Shown piece by piece: positions 23,151 to 33,748 of a DNA stretch of 64,000 nt. The notes under the pieces were generated by a model, which searched no databases, had not been told where the DNA came from, and saw only the letters and a program-made list of their open reading frames with translations. Position 1 is the stretch's first letter, and every line of letters starts with the position of its first letter. The position numbers and the translations under genes are program-made. Origin of the DNA: Nageia nagi (lineage: Eukaryota > Pinophyta); the NCBI GenBank assembly GCA_050084985.1, contig JBITNC010000001.1, forward strand, positions 165,540,001-165,604,000. Direction: 5' to 3'.

Positions 23151-23515
23151 GATAGTTTAAAGAGTTTGGGAGATGTCACAAGTTCTCATTTTTCTAGAAA
23201 GGTTGCCATACTTGAATCATTTGTCAAAACTAGAATAGGCAACATCTTGTTAGATTTGGGCATGAATGAGTTAATTTACGAAATGTTTCATCACTTCATT
23301 GCTTCAGCTAGGAAAAAACATAATGATAATGTTATCTCAGCCATGAGGGACATTATGATTTTGATCATAGATGAAAGTGATTATATTTACCAGCCACTCT
23401 TATCTATGTTAGTGGATGTTTGGAGGCAAGACTTGGTGTCCTCTACTACTACACATGAATTGGTTGGGCTGATGAAGAACAGTTTGAAGAGCTTGGGAAA
23501 GTCATCAATGAGCTA
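23151..23515 (+). pseudogene. Captured PDS5-like fragment, second part
   Basis: Continues the frame broken by element C: across the empty site the text reads IIQLLIDSLKSLGDV. Then come SSHFSRKVAILESFVKTRIG, LLDLGMNELIYEMFHHFI, NVISAMRDIMILIIDESD and IYQPLLSMLV. This is the most diagnostic part of PDS5 (the AILE-x-VAKVR-type helix, the MLDL...EMF.HF helix pair, and the MR-x-IM-x-L-x-x-DES helix). The open frame runs to about 23515, well short of a full PDS5 of over 1,000 residues. Downstream text is no longer PDS5-like. The protein is a cohesin regulator in its normal gene; here it is a passenger in a retrotransposon. Confidence 0.85.
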
Positions 23516-24818
23516 GATAGCATATGGGGCAAGTCAGATTTAGCAAAAGCTGAGAATGAAGGGAAAGTACAGCAGGAAGAATGGCCGCAAAACAAATATA
23601 ACAGTCCCCTGTATGGAATACTTGTTGATGAGGAGTTTTGCAATATCATCTTGGGAGGAAAATATTCGAATGATGGCACACATGGCACTAGGAAAAGTGA
23701 CGATAGGTCTGGTTCTATGTGCAGAACTGCAAATTTGCAAGAAAGGGGTAGTATGTGGAATGAACGCATTGGTTTAGGGACTGTTATGGATCATCTACAA
23801 AGAAGGGCACTTGTTGTTGAATAAAGCAGGTTGGGCATCAATGGAAGGCAGCAATGTAATAAAGGTAACAATCTATTATTTCCTCATTTTGATGAATTCA
23901 GTTTTGACATCATGGTAGATGAGAGGTTCTAGCAAAATCAAATCAAGGCATCAATAGTAGCATTAGGAAGACAATTGGATTGGGACTGTTTTGGGATTGA
24001 TTTCACAAGGGCAGCAGTGAGTCTTTTTTTAAGGTATGTCCACAAGTGTGTTCTATAAGAGGGCATTTGAAAGGGCATTCATTTTTAAGGAAGATTCAAT
24101 TATGGGAGTAATCACAGGACAAAAAAATGGACAGCCATATGGTGTCATCATAGAGGCCACTTTGAATGAAAATGGTAATCATCTCATGTGTACTTGTTTA
24201 GGCATCGATCAGTTAGGAGGAAAAGGTTAATTCTTGAACACATTTGGGATTCATGAAGGTAAAGAAGTTGTGCAAGTATATAAAGAGACAGTCCAAAAGA
24301 TGTTTAAACCGCAGTATAGAGTTGAGGATGTTAGAGATGAAGGCATTTTGTTGTGGTTTTTTGCACTTGAGAGCCTTGGGAGTTTTGAGAAACCTAGTCA
24401 TGGGGTTGAAGGGCCTTTATTCCCTGCTGATATGAACAGCCAAACAATGGCTGTAACACATATGGAGGACTGCCCTTTATGGGCCAAAAATGACTGCTAT
24501 CATTTGGCTGAGAATGGAACGACTAATTGTTTGTTTGACGATAGTTTGATTTCAAAAGCCAATAAGTTCTTGCAGGAACAACAAACTTCAATGAAGACAC
24601 CAAAAAGATGGACCCAAACTTCACAACATCAGCAAGAGAGAGACACAAACCAGCCACCAATTGGAGGAAAGTTCAAAAAGGGAGAAATGTCATTGAATGA
24701 GGTTAAAAATGAAAATAGTAAGATTTCCTCTTTTGGAAAGCATGGTGATTCTTGTTTTGGTCAAGAAACAAAGGGGAACGTTGCCATGATTGCCCCAAAG
24801 AAGGGGCACACTCAGTAG
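23516..24818 (+). pseudogene. Unassigned ORFs of element B downstream of the PDS5 fragment
   Basis: Broken frames (23556-23777, 24036-24230) lead into an open 194-codon stretch at 24234-24818. Protein-like stretches include FDEFSFDIMVDERF, IKASIVALGRQLDWDCFGID, VITGQKNGQPYGVIIEATL, then HEGKEVVQVYKETVQKMF and VRDEGILLWFFALESLG. The tail is polar with Gln/Lys runs. No gag, protease, RT or integrase motif. It may be a second captured host sequence or the element's own unknown protein. I do not recognise it. It directly follows the PDS5-like part, so the two may once have been translated as a fusion. Confidence 0.5.
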
Positions 24819-24888
24819 GGCTCTATTTGAAGAGTGCAATGATGATCTTTTAGATGCACACTCAGATTTTGGCTAGGTAGAAACAGCA

Positions 24889-25780
24889 GTGCTTAGGAAG
24901 GTTCCCTTTGGGGGAAATATTGATTATCTTGTATGCCATATCAACTCAGAGATACATGTTGGAGGAGCAGTCATTATAGGAGAAGACAATGATAATAAGG
25001 GTGCAACGATGGGCCAAGAAAGGACTGATCATTGGTGGATCAAAATAACAATCATTCGTTCACACATAGAGGGTGCGTTGGACACAGAGGACTGACTTTT
25101 GGACAGCAGTACATTGTGCGCTCATACACAGTTTTGACAAGACAATCTTGAGAAAGGAATGCTATCACTTGATTGAATTTTGTGTTTGGGGTTGGCCAAA
25201 CAAGAACTGTTGTATAAGGTATAAATTGAAGACCTCCATGACTGATTTTTGCATTGCAAAGACAGCAGTGGGCTGTCAAAAGGGAAGTTGTGTGTCTTAC
25301 AAAATATTGGGGAAATTGGTGATTGATGAACATTTGGAAAAGACAGTTTGGTATGACCAAAAAAAGGACTGCTATGTGATTGAGATTTGTGCAAAAAGGA
25401 CTGTTAGGGGCTGCCCAAACTATGACAACAGTAAGGGGATTTGTGGGACTGATATTGGCATCAAATGAGCAGTCTTAGAGGGTTGTCCAATGATAAATTT
25501 TGAGACTAAAACTTATGTTTTTGGGGCTTCTTGGGACTGCTGTTGGGAAGATGTAACGTTGGGAATCCTCAAGACTGAGTGTTGCAATAAGAAGACAGTT
25601 TTGGGCTGTAAAGAAATAGTTTGTTCATTGAAGAAGTTTAAGACTAATTTTTACATCTCAGAGACAGTGTTTGGTGATAAGAAGAGGGACTGTTTTTGGG
25701 GAGTCACCTTGGAAACCCTTGGAGCTGATTTGTGCACATTTGAGGTAGATTTTATGGCTATTTTAAAGAGGCAGCAGTAG
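24889..25780 (+). pseudogene. Cys-rich repetitive reading frame of element B
   Basis: Two consecutive open stretches (25073-25468 and 25490-25780) are rich in cysteine and share a recurring K-T-V-x-G-C theme: CIAKTAVGCQKGSC, CAKRTVRGCPNYDN, CCNKKTVLGCKEIVC and YISETVFGDKKRDC. Spacing is about 30-65 codons. The DNA shows matching repeats of GACAGCAGT / GACTGCT / AAGACAGT words. The pattern fits a degenerate tandem duplication rather than a known Cys-rich family. I do not assign a function. Confidence 0.4.
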
Positions 25781-25797
25781 ATGAGCATGGACAGCAG

Positions 25798-26262
25798 TTG
25801 GGCAACACATGGGATCACACTCCAGTCCCAAAAGGAGATGAAGCCTTGTTTTTTCTAACATTTTTGTTTCCTTTTTGTAGATATTGTAGCTGTATATCTC
25901 ATGACTTCTTGACTTTTTCTTGTGGTGAGGGCAGCCAACTGCTGGTTAAACATTGTGATCATCATTGGTACAGCATATTTGAGACCCTTTCGACAACACT
26001 TGGGACAGGTTTGGTGCACCCAATTGACATCATTTTCACGAGAGATTCAGATCTGATCTTGACTAGTACCTATTTTGGCACATCATTCGATGCTTTGATC
26101 ACCATGAGTGCTAAAACAAAGAAGACTCAGCTTGGGCATGATAGTTTCTTCATCAAGATTGCTTGGAGACTGATTTGGAACCCGGGAATTGAAGATATTG
26201 CCACTTGGATCAGCCAAATTGTATGGAGAGGATACATTCATTGCTTGAGGACAAGCAATTTC
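25798..26262 (+). other. 3' internal region of element B
   Basis: One 182-codon open frame starts at 25798 (MGNTWDHTPVPKGDEALF) and extends into the LTR. A T-rich hydrophobic stretch is followed by CLRTSNF; in another frame EDKQFREGW precedes the purine tract. No known domain. Confidence 0.4.
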
Positions 26263-26278
26263 GTGAGGGGTGGACTCG
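26263..26278 (+). other. Polypurine tract of element B
   Basis: GTGAGGGGTGGACTC before the 3' LTR, itself preceded by TTGAGGACAAGCAATTTC, the same context as in element C. Confidence 0.7.
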
Positions 26279-27339
26279 TGATGTCCCCAAATTTGGCGGC
26301 TTACTCATTCTGGCCACTTGGAGTGGAACGTTCCTCTTTATTGTGATATTCTAGCACTTAGTTCCTCTTCATTGTGATTTTCTAGCACTTAGGAGTATTT
26401 AGTTGTCATTTTGATACTTTTGGCATTGTCACATGCCTTTTGAGATATTTTTGGTGTTGTCACACACCCTTTGATGTAATGGTGTGTAATTTGTACTCCC
26501 AAGATCTCTTAATGATGTAAGAACTTCACCATTGGATATATCTCGTCGATTACATGCGAAACGAGTGGTCACATGACCACTGTGAATCAAAATCGAGCAT
26601 TGGAGGAGGTCGGCCATGATGATGATGTTTTCTCCTTGGACAAAGTCGGCCATGTCATGAAATTATGTATTTTTATGATGTTTGATCACATATAAAGGCA
26701 AAATGAGCACACCATGTCTAGGCATTCTTGGAGAACTTCGATCTTTGATCTTTCGAGTTAGGGTTGTGTCCTTCTCACCCTTCTAAGGTCTAGGGATGCG
26801 CTCGAAACCTTAGGAGTGGCATTGGAGCATCTTGGAGAGCAAATCCACCTAGGGTTTGCATTGAATCTTCTTGGAAACTTTTTGCTTTCAACATATTCAA
26901 GCAATTATTCTTCTTACAAATTTGAGTTAGATATGTGCCCTTCTTTTCTTTTTTTGGCCTAGGGATGCGCCCAACAGCCATAGAAGTCTGCATTTGAAGA
27001 ATTGTGAGATATTTTGGACTTCTTGTCTTCTATTTTGGATGCCCTAGCACTTGTTACAGAATGTTATAGTCTTGTTACAAAATTGCAGCCTTATTATTTT
27101 GCATATTTGAAGATTCTGTTTACATATTTTATTCTTCGTATGATAGGCTCTTAAACGAATGTTTCTCATCTCATTAATGCGTTTTGATGATCGTTATACT
27201 GCTATTACCAAATCAGATTTCTGTTACAAGTATTAAAGGCTGAAAGTTATGTTATTCTTTGGATTTGAAGTTAAATATTGAACTATTGCAGATCTGAATT
27301 TGTGCTCTAATTTGTTGGAAAAGTATTTGGGATATTTCA
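26279..27339 (+). repeat. 3' LTR of element B (complete, about 1.06 kb)
   Basis: Starts TGATGTCCCC (perhaps two bases earlier, as CGTGATGTCCCC with a mutated first base) and ends GGGATATTTCA. The right half matches 16879-17376. It supplies the promoter and polyadenylation region of the element. Confidence 0.8.
26689..26698 (+). promoter_or_regulatory. TATA box in LTR of element B
   Basis: CATATAAAGG in the middle of the LTR, at the expected position for a Pol II LTR promoter; transcription would begin about 30 bases downstream. Confidence 0.55.
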
Positions 27340-27374
27340 CATTTACAAGTATTTTGCCTTATTATAATAACACT

Positions 27375-27545
27375 AAATGACTCTTAGAGTCCAATGTCCC
27401 ATATTGGAGAGCCTTCAAGTGGAACTTACATAGAAAAGGCCCTTTACATTGCCTAAATTATCACAATATTTCCAAATTTACTCTAAAATTAATAAAATAC
27501 TCCTAATTAACTAAGAGATCACAATGAGAATGAACATCCCACTTT
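27375..27545 (-). repeat. LTR fragment related to element A
   Basis: Its complement contains ATTAGGAGTATTTTATTAATTTTAG and TGTAAGTTCCACTTGAAGG followed by ATATGGGACATTGGACT, parallel to 2505-2635. Strongly diverged and abutting the end of element B. Confidence 0.55.
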
Positions 27546-28826
27546 CTTGTGCCAGAGTGAGTGAGGCGTCAAATTTGGGAATATTATAGAAACACCTACA
27601 TTGCATGCTTTAATGAAAGTTTCTTTGAAGTAAGGGGAATATGCAATGTGAAAAAGGAGACCACGAACGTGAAATAATTGTTAATAGCATCATTAACTTC
27701 CTCTTTGTCCTGAAATATTTAGCAAATCTATTACAAAAATGAAAGCTTTTATGATTCTTTTTCTTGGTATTGGTGGCTTTCTAAAACTATCTCCTCCAAT
27801 AGTTACTCTTATAGCTGTAGCTCTTTTTATCCCAACTCCAATTACCAATAATTGAAGCATCTATTGGTAAACCTAATACTAGAATCTTAGACTTATTCAC
27901 AAGCTTAGTTGTTTCAACCATAGTTGTTAGACTTGGACTCAGCACGGACTGCCAAGGTCCACTCGGACTAGGGACTCAGAAAAAAACCATGGTCAGACTC
28001 CGCAAAAAAAAAGAAGATATTTTCATTGAAAATATAAGTTTTTTCAAATGCATATTGCTTATTACCGTTATTACTATCTTCTAGCAGCTTACTTACTCAA
28101 CATCAACATTATAAAAATTACAATATACACAATTACAAATAAGAAATGACAAATAGGAAGGGTTATATGTTTGCATTCATCAAAATGTAAAACTTCACAT
28201 TGTTCACAATACAAAATCCAACTATGATGGCTGCAAAATACAAAATCACAATCTATAAATGCTGCAAAATAAAAAATCACACAATCACAAAGTAAAAACA
28301 AAAACAATAAACACTATTTGTTTCTTTTCTTAAGTTTGTGATTGTAATTTATAATCACAATCTTAAAATAAAAAATAGAAACCCTAGTTATCCTACTACC
28401 AATTTTAGTTTTTTATCAAACAATCATAGATTTACAAAAACCTACTACTTATTTTTAAAATATATCAATGAAGAGAAAAAATAAAAACCCCAAAATAATG
28501 TTCAATTTCAAAGCAGCAATGAAAAACAAACCAAAAAAAAGAACGTAAGAGATATAAAAATAATTTTATTTACATCAATTCTTCAATTTGTGGGTGTGTT
28601 GGTGTCATTTGGTGGGTGTTAGATTCTTCCCGGCTCAAAAAAAATTCGTTCTATTTGTGAGAAATCGTGTTTTGTAGATGGAAAATGCTTATTGCCCTCT
28701 CTTTCACCTTTCTCCTTCCAGCAACAAATAGAAAAATGCAAAATGAGGGACGTTTTTATGTTTTTAAGATACCTTGTTGCTTCTTTTTTTTAGTTTGGTT
28801 GCATCCGGCAAATCCACGAGTCGAGA

Positions 28827-28896
28827 CATATGTATGTTTTTGAGGTTACATGGCTCCTTTGCATATGTATGTTTTTGAGGTTACATGGCTCCTTTG
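28827..28896. repeat. 35-bp tandem duplication
   Basis: Two identical copies of CATATGTATGTTTTTGAGG...CTCCTTTG, starting at 28827 and 28862. Confidence 0.85.
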
Positions 28897-29809
28897 CATA
28901 TTCTTCAAGAATTGTTGATGAACATTGAAAAGGGTTTGTTGTGTTGCAACCATTGTGGTGTTGCAACCATTACCTCCTATTGAATCTTGAGATCCTGTTT
29001 CACTACAACTAGAAGATACTCCAACATCAACATCAATTTCACTTTGTATTTCAACATTATTGAATTCATATTCTTAATTGCTGCTAATTTTTAAGCAATT
29101 ACAAATATTAGAATTTTAAGAGAGAATCAAGTACCCTTTTTAGCTTGTCTTTTTCACTTGGTTACTATTTTTGTTTGCACTTGTAGGAAAAAAAACCTTG
29201 GTGAAGTCGAAAATCTGTTTAGTTCAAAAAACATCAGACTTCCAAGCAAACACTCAGGTACCATTTTGGCTACATTTCTTCCTTGACTTTCTTTCTTCCC
29301 TTTTGTTGGTTGAGTTAAAAAACTGATGAATGTTTAAGTAAAATAATAAAACTCTGCTATGTGCATAAGTTGAGAACAGGCAACGAAAGTGAACAATGAC
29401 AATGAAATCTCTTTTTACATTTTCAGTTTTGTTTTAAGTTTGTTGGTTGACTTTTTTTTATTTGTAACTTTTTTTAGGTTTGAAGGAGAAAAGACTTAGA
29501 TGGCCCCACATGTGTTTTTTTTTGGGGGTGTTTTAAATTGTGCAACAATAGGACTCCCCAAATCCCAAGACGTGTTTTAGAGATGCCTCAATGTCCTTGT
29601 TTTTTGGTATGTTTTGGGTAACATCCAAAAAAACTGTGTAAAATGTCCCTAGGAAGTCAGAAAAAAGGGGGCAATTTCAGAATGGCAGGAGACATCCATG
29701 AGCTGTCCATCCATCCTTAGAATTTCCACAAGGACAGGGACATATGTAAGGAGTCAGGAATGCATCTCCATCTATCCTTGATAATAATCAATATTTTCTC
29801 AAAATTCAC

Positions 29810-30060
29810 CAAATATGCCAGAGTCTGCCACAAATACCACCTCATCCAAATCTTCTCTTTCATTCAATATTCGCCAAATTCTGCAGTTACCTTTCTGTAG
29901 CCTAAACCAAAAAAGAAATTCTATGTCTAGGCTCACAATGGTTAATTATTTGGAAACAAAAGAATTATATTCAGCATTGAAAGAAAATTTAGATCTATTG
30001 CAATTTGTGAGGCATATTATTATGTACAAACATATAGAATGTTGCTTCATACTAAAAGCA
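29810..30060. repeat. Dispersed repeat block, copy 1
   Basis: Shares order and text with 41240-41530: ACCTTTCTGTAGCC, AACCAAAAAAGAAA, ACAATGGTTAATTATTTG and GCAATTTGTGAGGCA. On the minus strand a pyrimidine-rich ...TTTTTTGGTTTAG is followed by GCTACAGAAAG and GTAACTG, resembling a tiny exon between splice sites. Family unknown. Confidence 0.6.
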
Positions 30061-32203
30061 CAAAATCTGCATAAATTAGAAAGTGAAACTAAGTTTGTCT
30101 GCCTTAGGATTACATCTTGTATTATTAAGATAAAACAATTTTTCCAACACTGAAAGCATGTATAGTTTAGCTGGAGAGAATCAGACTACTTGCAGAAAGC
30201 ATTCAAAGCCAGTTGGTTTTCCTTTCCATATTGAACCAAAAGAAATAAGGATAAAATTTGAATTAATTTTTTCTGACAAATTGTTGAAGAAGAATTTCTG
30301 AATTCTAACAGTTTTTCAAACAAAGTTCTGCACGACAAATAAATCATGAGGAATAGAGATAACAACATTTGTCTTCTTTGTAATATTCTTGTTGCGATAT
30401 TTCAGTTTTCGACAATCTATTTCTGATAGAGGCTCACAAAGTTACAGGATATGACTAGAATATTTGGAAAAGTCAAACAAATGTTATGTTTCAGTATAGG
30501 GCTTCTAAACTATTCTAAAGGTCATATAGGTTAAGATGTTGTCCAGGAAGGTTAAGCCACAGAGAAAGAAAGGTACATTCAAACCCCAAGTAAGGAAGCC
30601 CTAATGTTTCTGAACTCAGAAATAAATAAAATGCTGGTTGAGATTTCAGACTCTACAATAGCCTGAGAATATAGAAGAATCTCAAAGACAAATATGGTAA
30701 TACCGTATGTCAGATAGAGGGATGTCCTTTTTTCTAAAGAACCTTTTATTTTCTTAAGAGTTGAAGGGAGTTCCTTACAACAACATGAATTGAATAACAA
30801 CTTACAAAGAACTGACTACAAGATTGCAGAAAGAAACTCACTCTTATTGCTTTGAGATGTTTGTATGTTTCTTTTGAATCTTTATTGAAACTTCAAATCA
30901 AACTTTCAAAGATGTCAATATGATTTTCACAGGTAATGTATGTTCAAGCTTTTGTTGTAAGATGGATAAAAATTCAGAAAGAACATGAAACAATCAGAGA
31001 GTGCATTTGTTACCAGACAAATGTAAAGGAGATAAAGAAGATACAGCAAGATGAAATAAGCAATGCTAGAATGACTTAAGATAAAGGTAAGGCTTTCTAC
31101 TTTTCACAGCTAATCCCACTCTCAGAACTTAGTCTTTAAGCTTTCTTCCTCATTTTGTAAGTTTATAATAAATAGGTATACATCTTAAATTGCAATTCAT
31201 TATCTTGTCCTTGTGAGCAAACACATAAAATATAGTCAGTACCTGATGCCTCCGATAAAGGGCTTAAGACAAAAAAGCCTAAAAGATGCACCAACTGGAT
31301 CCCCTCATCATCCAAATAGTATAAACTCAACTTTGATGGGACATCCAAACCCAATAGATGGGGTAGTAAAAAATAAATTGAGGCATACATGCCCTCTACT
31401 TCAGAGATTTTGGAATAAGATCCAATAGAGAAGATTAACATGGACAAATTTCAGAGGATTGTACATTTCTTTCCACTTAAAGCTAAAAATTATATGGTTT
31501 GAAGGTGATTGGCTAATTCTGATCAATAACCAATCCAAGAGAAACAATGTCTTTTGGAACATCAAGAACATCCATAGCAAGATTGAAATCTGTTGCAAAA
31601 CTTTCCAAAGACCAAAATGACAGACATCAAAATATAAGGCCATAGACTAGCTGATAAGCTAGACAATGAAGGGTTTTCTTCAAAAGCCATCTACAAATCC
31701 ATTAAACTAGTTGATAAGCTAGACCAGTGATGAAGAATTCTGGGTGCATATGGATAAAGAACCGGTCTATTTCCTTGTCTCACATGTTTTTTTTTGGTGA
31801 ACATGAAGGTATAGTTGGCATGATGAGTTCTATTGTCAGCTCCACATCTGCATGTGGCATGATCAATGGATATAAGCTGTTGGTGGCATGGGCCCCCGTT
31901 CACCTTTGATCAAAGGAGGGTGTGTGTTACCATGCTTATTGGGATCATATTGATGGTTGAGTTCACTCTCCTACAGTGTTGTCCAAGGTGTCAATTGGGG
32001 ATCCAGATGATCATTTGCAAAACTAAGGCCTTATGAATCCTCATTTTCTATCCATGAACATGTATTGGGAAAAAAGGCTGTTTATTTTTCCTATACCTTG
32101 TGATTTGTGCTTTTTTTGTATAAGATTTGTGAGTGATGCCTGCTGGATTGATGCTTGTTGTGAGTGGAATTTATTGCATTATACTACCAATATTCTAATG
32201 CAT

Positions 32204-32208
32204 GATAA
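32204..32208. other. Left target-site duplication of element D
   Basis: GATAA, identical to 38100-38104. Confidence 0.92.
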
Positions 32209-32619
32209 TGTTACAATGCTACAATTATGAAAAAGGGAAATATTGCAGAAATGAAACGAATATTGATTTGAAACAGGAAAATGACAACTATCTATTGGAA
32301 ATAATAGAGCATGCACTGGTAAATAGAACACGAAATAGCATCAAATAGCAGATAAGCATAGGATTTTACTGAATAGTAACAGAATCACATGTTGCTTCGA
32401 GGGGGCTACCTCCTTACAACTCCAAAGGCGAAAAATAATATTCAAGATACCTTTCTCCACACACTTCCATCTATTTATATTAAAATAACCCTAACCCTAA
32501 TAGTAATGCAAAATCGGGCCCCGCCCTTAAAATCACAATATTATGGTTTACAATATAGGCCGACAATTTAATAAAATACTAATACTAACACTAAAATGTT
32601 AGGATGTGGGATCCTAACA
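32209..32619 (-). repeat. 3' LTR of element D
   Basis: TGTTACAATGC...GGATCCTAACA on the plus strand. TATA-like text CTATTTATAT (32471-32480, TATAAATAG on the minus strand) sits mid-LTR. Confidence 0.93.
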
Positions 32620-32636
32620 TGCCACCCCTCTTGGGA
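32620..32636 (-). other. Polypurine tract of element D
   Basis: On the minus strand CCAAGAGGGGTGGCA directly before the LTR. Confidence 0.8.
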
Positions 32637-32649
32637 TGAAGCTTTGTCC

Positions 32650-33084
32650 TCAAAACTTGAAGTGTGGAAATTGTTGCTGCTGATGATGAAGGATTTCCCA
32701 TGTTGCATCTTCTAGTGCCATGCCTTGCCACTGCACAAGGACTTCTGTGATGGAGCGATTACGAAGCTGTCGTGAGCGTTGATCCAGAACTGCCTCAAGT
32801 ACCACTACCATTGATCCATCCTCTACCAACTCAGGTAATTGTGTCTGAACCCGAACCTCTGATCCAACCACTTTCTTGAGGCAAGAGACACGAAACACTG
32901 GGTGAATCTTGGAAGAAGCAAGAAGCTCTAATTTGTATGCAGCTGGGCCAATGCGTTGTAACACCTTATAAGGACCATAAAACTTTGGGGCCAATTTTTG
33001 AGGGCCTTTTATTTTTAAAGATTTCTGGCAATAAGGTGGCAACCTCAGAAAGACCATGTCATCTACCTGGAACTCTCTTTCCAC
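32650..33084 (-). pseudogene. Element D integrase C-terminus and chromodomain
   Basis: Begins in the GPY/F-type region (FQVDDMVFLRLPPYCQKSL, then PKFYGPYKVLQRIGPAAYKLEL) and passes a HPVFRVSCLKK segment. It ends in a chromodomain (NRSITEVLVQWQGMALEDATWE, about residues 105-130). The chromodomain recognises modified histone tails and steers insertion into chromatin of a given type. The frame differs from that of the upstream integrase core because of a deletion near 33325. An in-frame stop lies just upstream (MKQ then stop then ADQQHV). The last residues run into the purine tract. Confidence 0.9.
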
Positions 33085-33109
33085 ATGTTGCTGATCAGCC
33101 TATTGTTTC

Positions 33110-33748
33110 ATACGATGTTGGGCTATCTGAAGGTTATCCTTAAGCAAACGAAGAATATCATCCCGAGTAACTAAAGCTAAGTCAACTGCCTAAACTTTAT
33201 TGGTACCTGCAACATACGAGGTGATTGTTGGTGGAGCTTGACCATTCATTGCTTCATAAGGGGTCATCTTGCTAGCAGAATGATAAGATGTATTATACCA
33301 CCATTCAGCCAAAGGAAGCCATCGTTTCCAAGCATTTGTTGACAATTTCAATCTGGCCATCAGTTTATGGGTGATATGCTGAGCTCATGTTTAATTGGGT
33401 GCCTTGCAGTTTAAAAAGCTCTTGCCAAAAATGACTTGTAAAAGTGGGATCACAATCAGTGACAATCATCTCTAGCATGCCATGTAGTTTGAAAATTGTA
33501 TCCAGGAATAATTGTGCCACTATTACTGCTTTGTAGGGATGAGCCAATGAACCAAAATGAGCATTGGATAACCGATTGACCACCACTACAATTGAGATAT
33601 CGGTCCATGAACGGGTAGGTATGGGAAGAGGTTGAAGGAGTCCCGGAGTACCCACTATCTCACCCCTTTGTCGTTGACACACATCACAAGCTGCCACAAA
33701 CTGCTTGATATCTAATTTCATACCTATCCAATAGAATGACCGTGCCAC
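33110..33748 (-). pseudogene. Element D integrase core
   Basis: Carries the end of the HHCC zinc domain (AACDVCQRQRGE) and the catalytic core with IVTDCDP and a DGQIEIVN motif; integrase joins the cDNA to the chromosome. Two lesions stand out. WTDISI is followed directly by VVVVNRLSNAHF, about a dozen residues shorter than is usual. NKCLE is followed by a frame change to KRWLPLAEWWYN, with about 13 codons missing. Stops interrupt the HHCC region (about 33747) and the segment after AYHP (about 33363). Confidence 0.88.

Larger units (their letters stand above)
27546..32203. other. Non-coding stretch with minor repeats
   Basis: AT-rich, no intact gene. It contains a MITE-end-like text near 27926-28000 (AGTTGTTAGACTTGGACTC), a 35-bp tandem pair at 28827-28896, a block at 29810-30060 shared with 41240-41530, and a possible exon-like stretch at 30930-31085 between an AG and a GT (reads VQAFVVRWIKIQKEHETIRE) that I cannot assign. 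Confidence 0.4.

Noticed and set aside
27926-28830. hAT-MITE-like end (AGTTGTTAGACTTGGACTC) suggesting a second small DNA element
   Set aside because: No inverted partner end or target duplication could be found downstream.
32485-32500. Telomere-like AACCCTAACCCTAA in both LTRs of element D
   Set aside because: Only two units, present identically in both LTRs, and it is the six-base rather than the usual plant seven-base repeat; it is simply part of the LTR.
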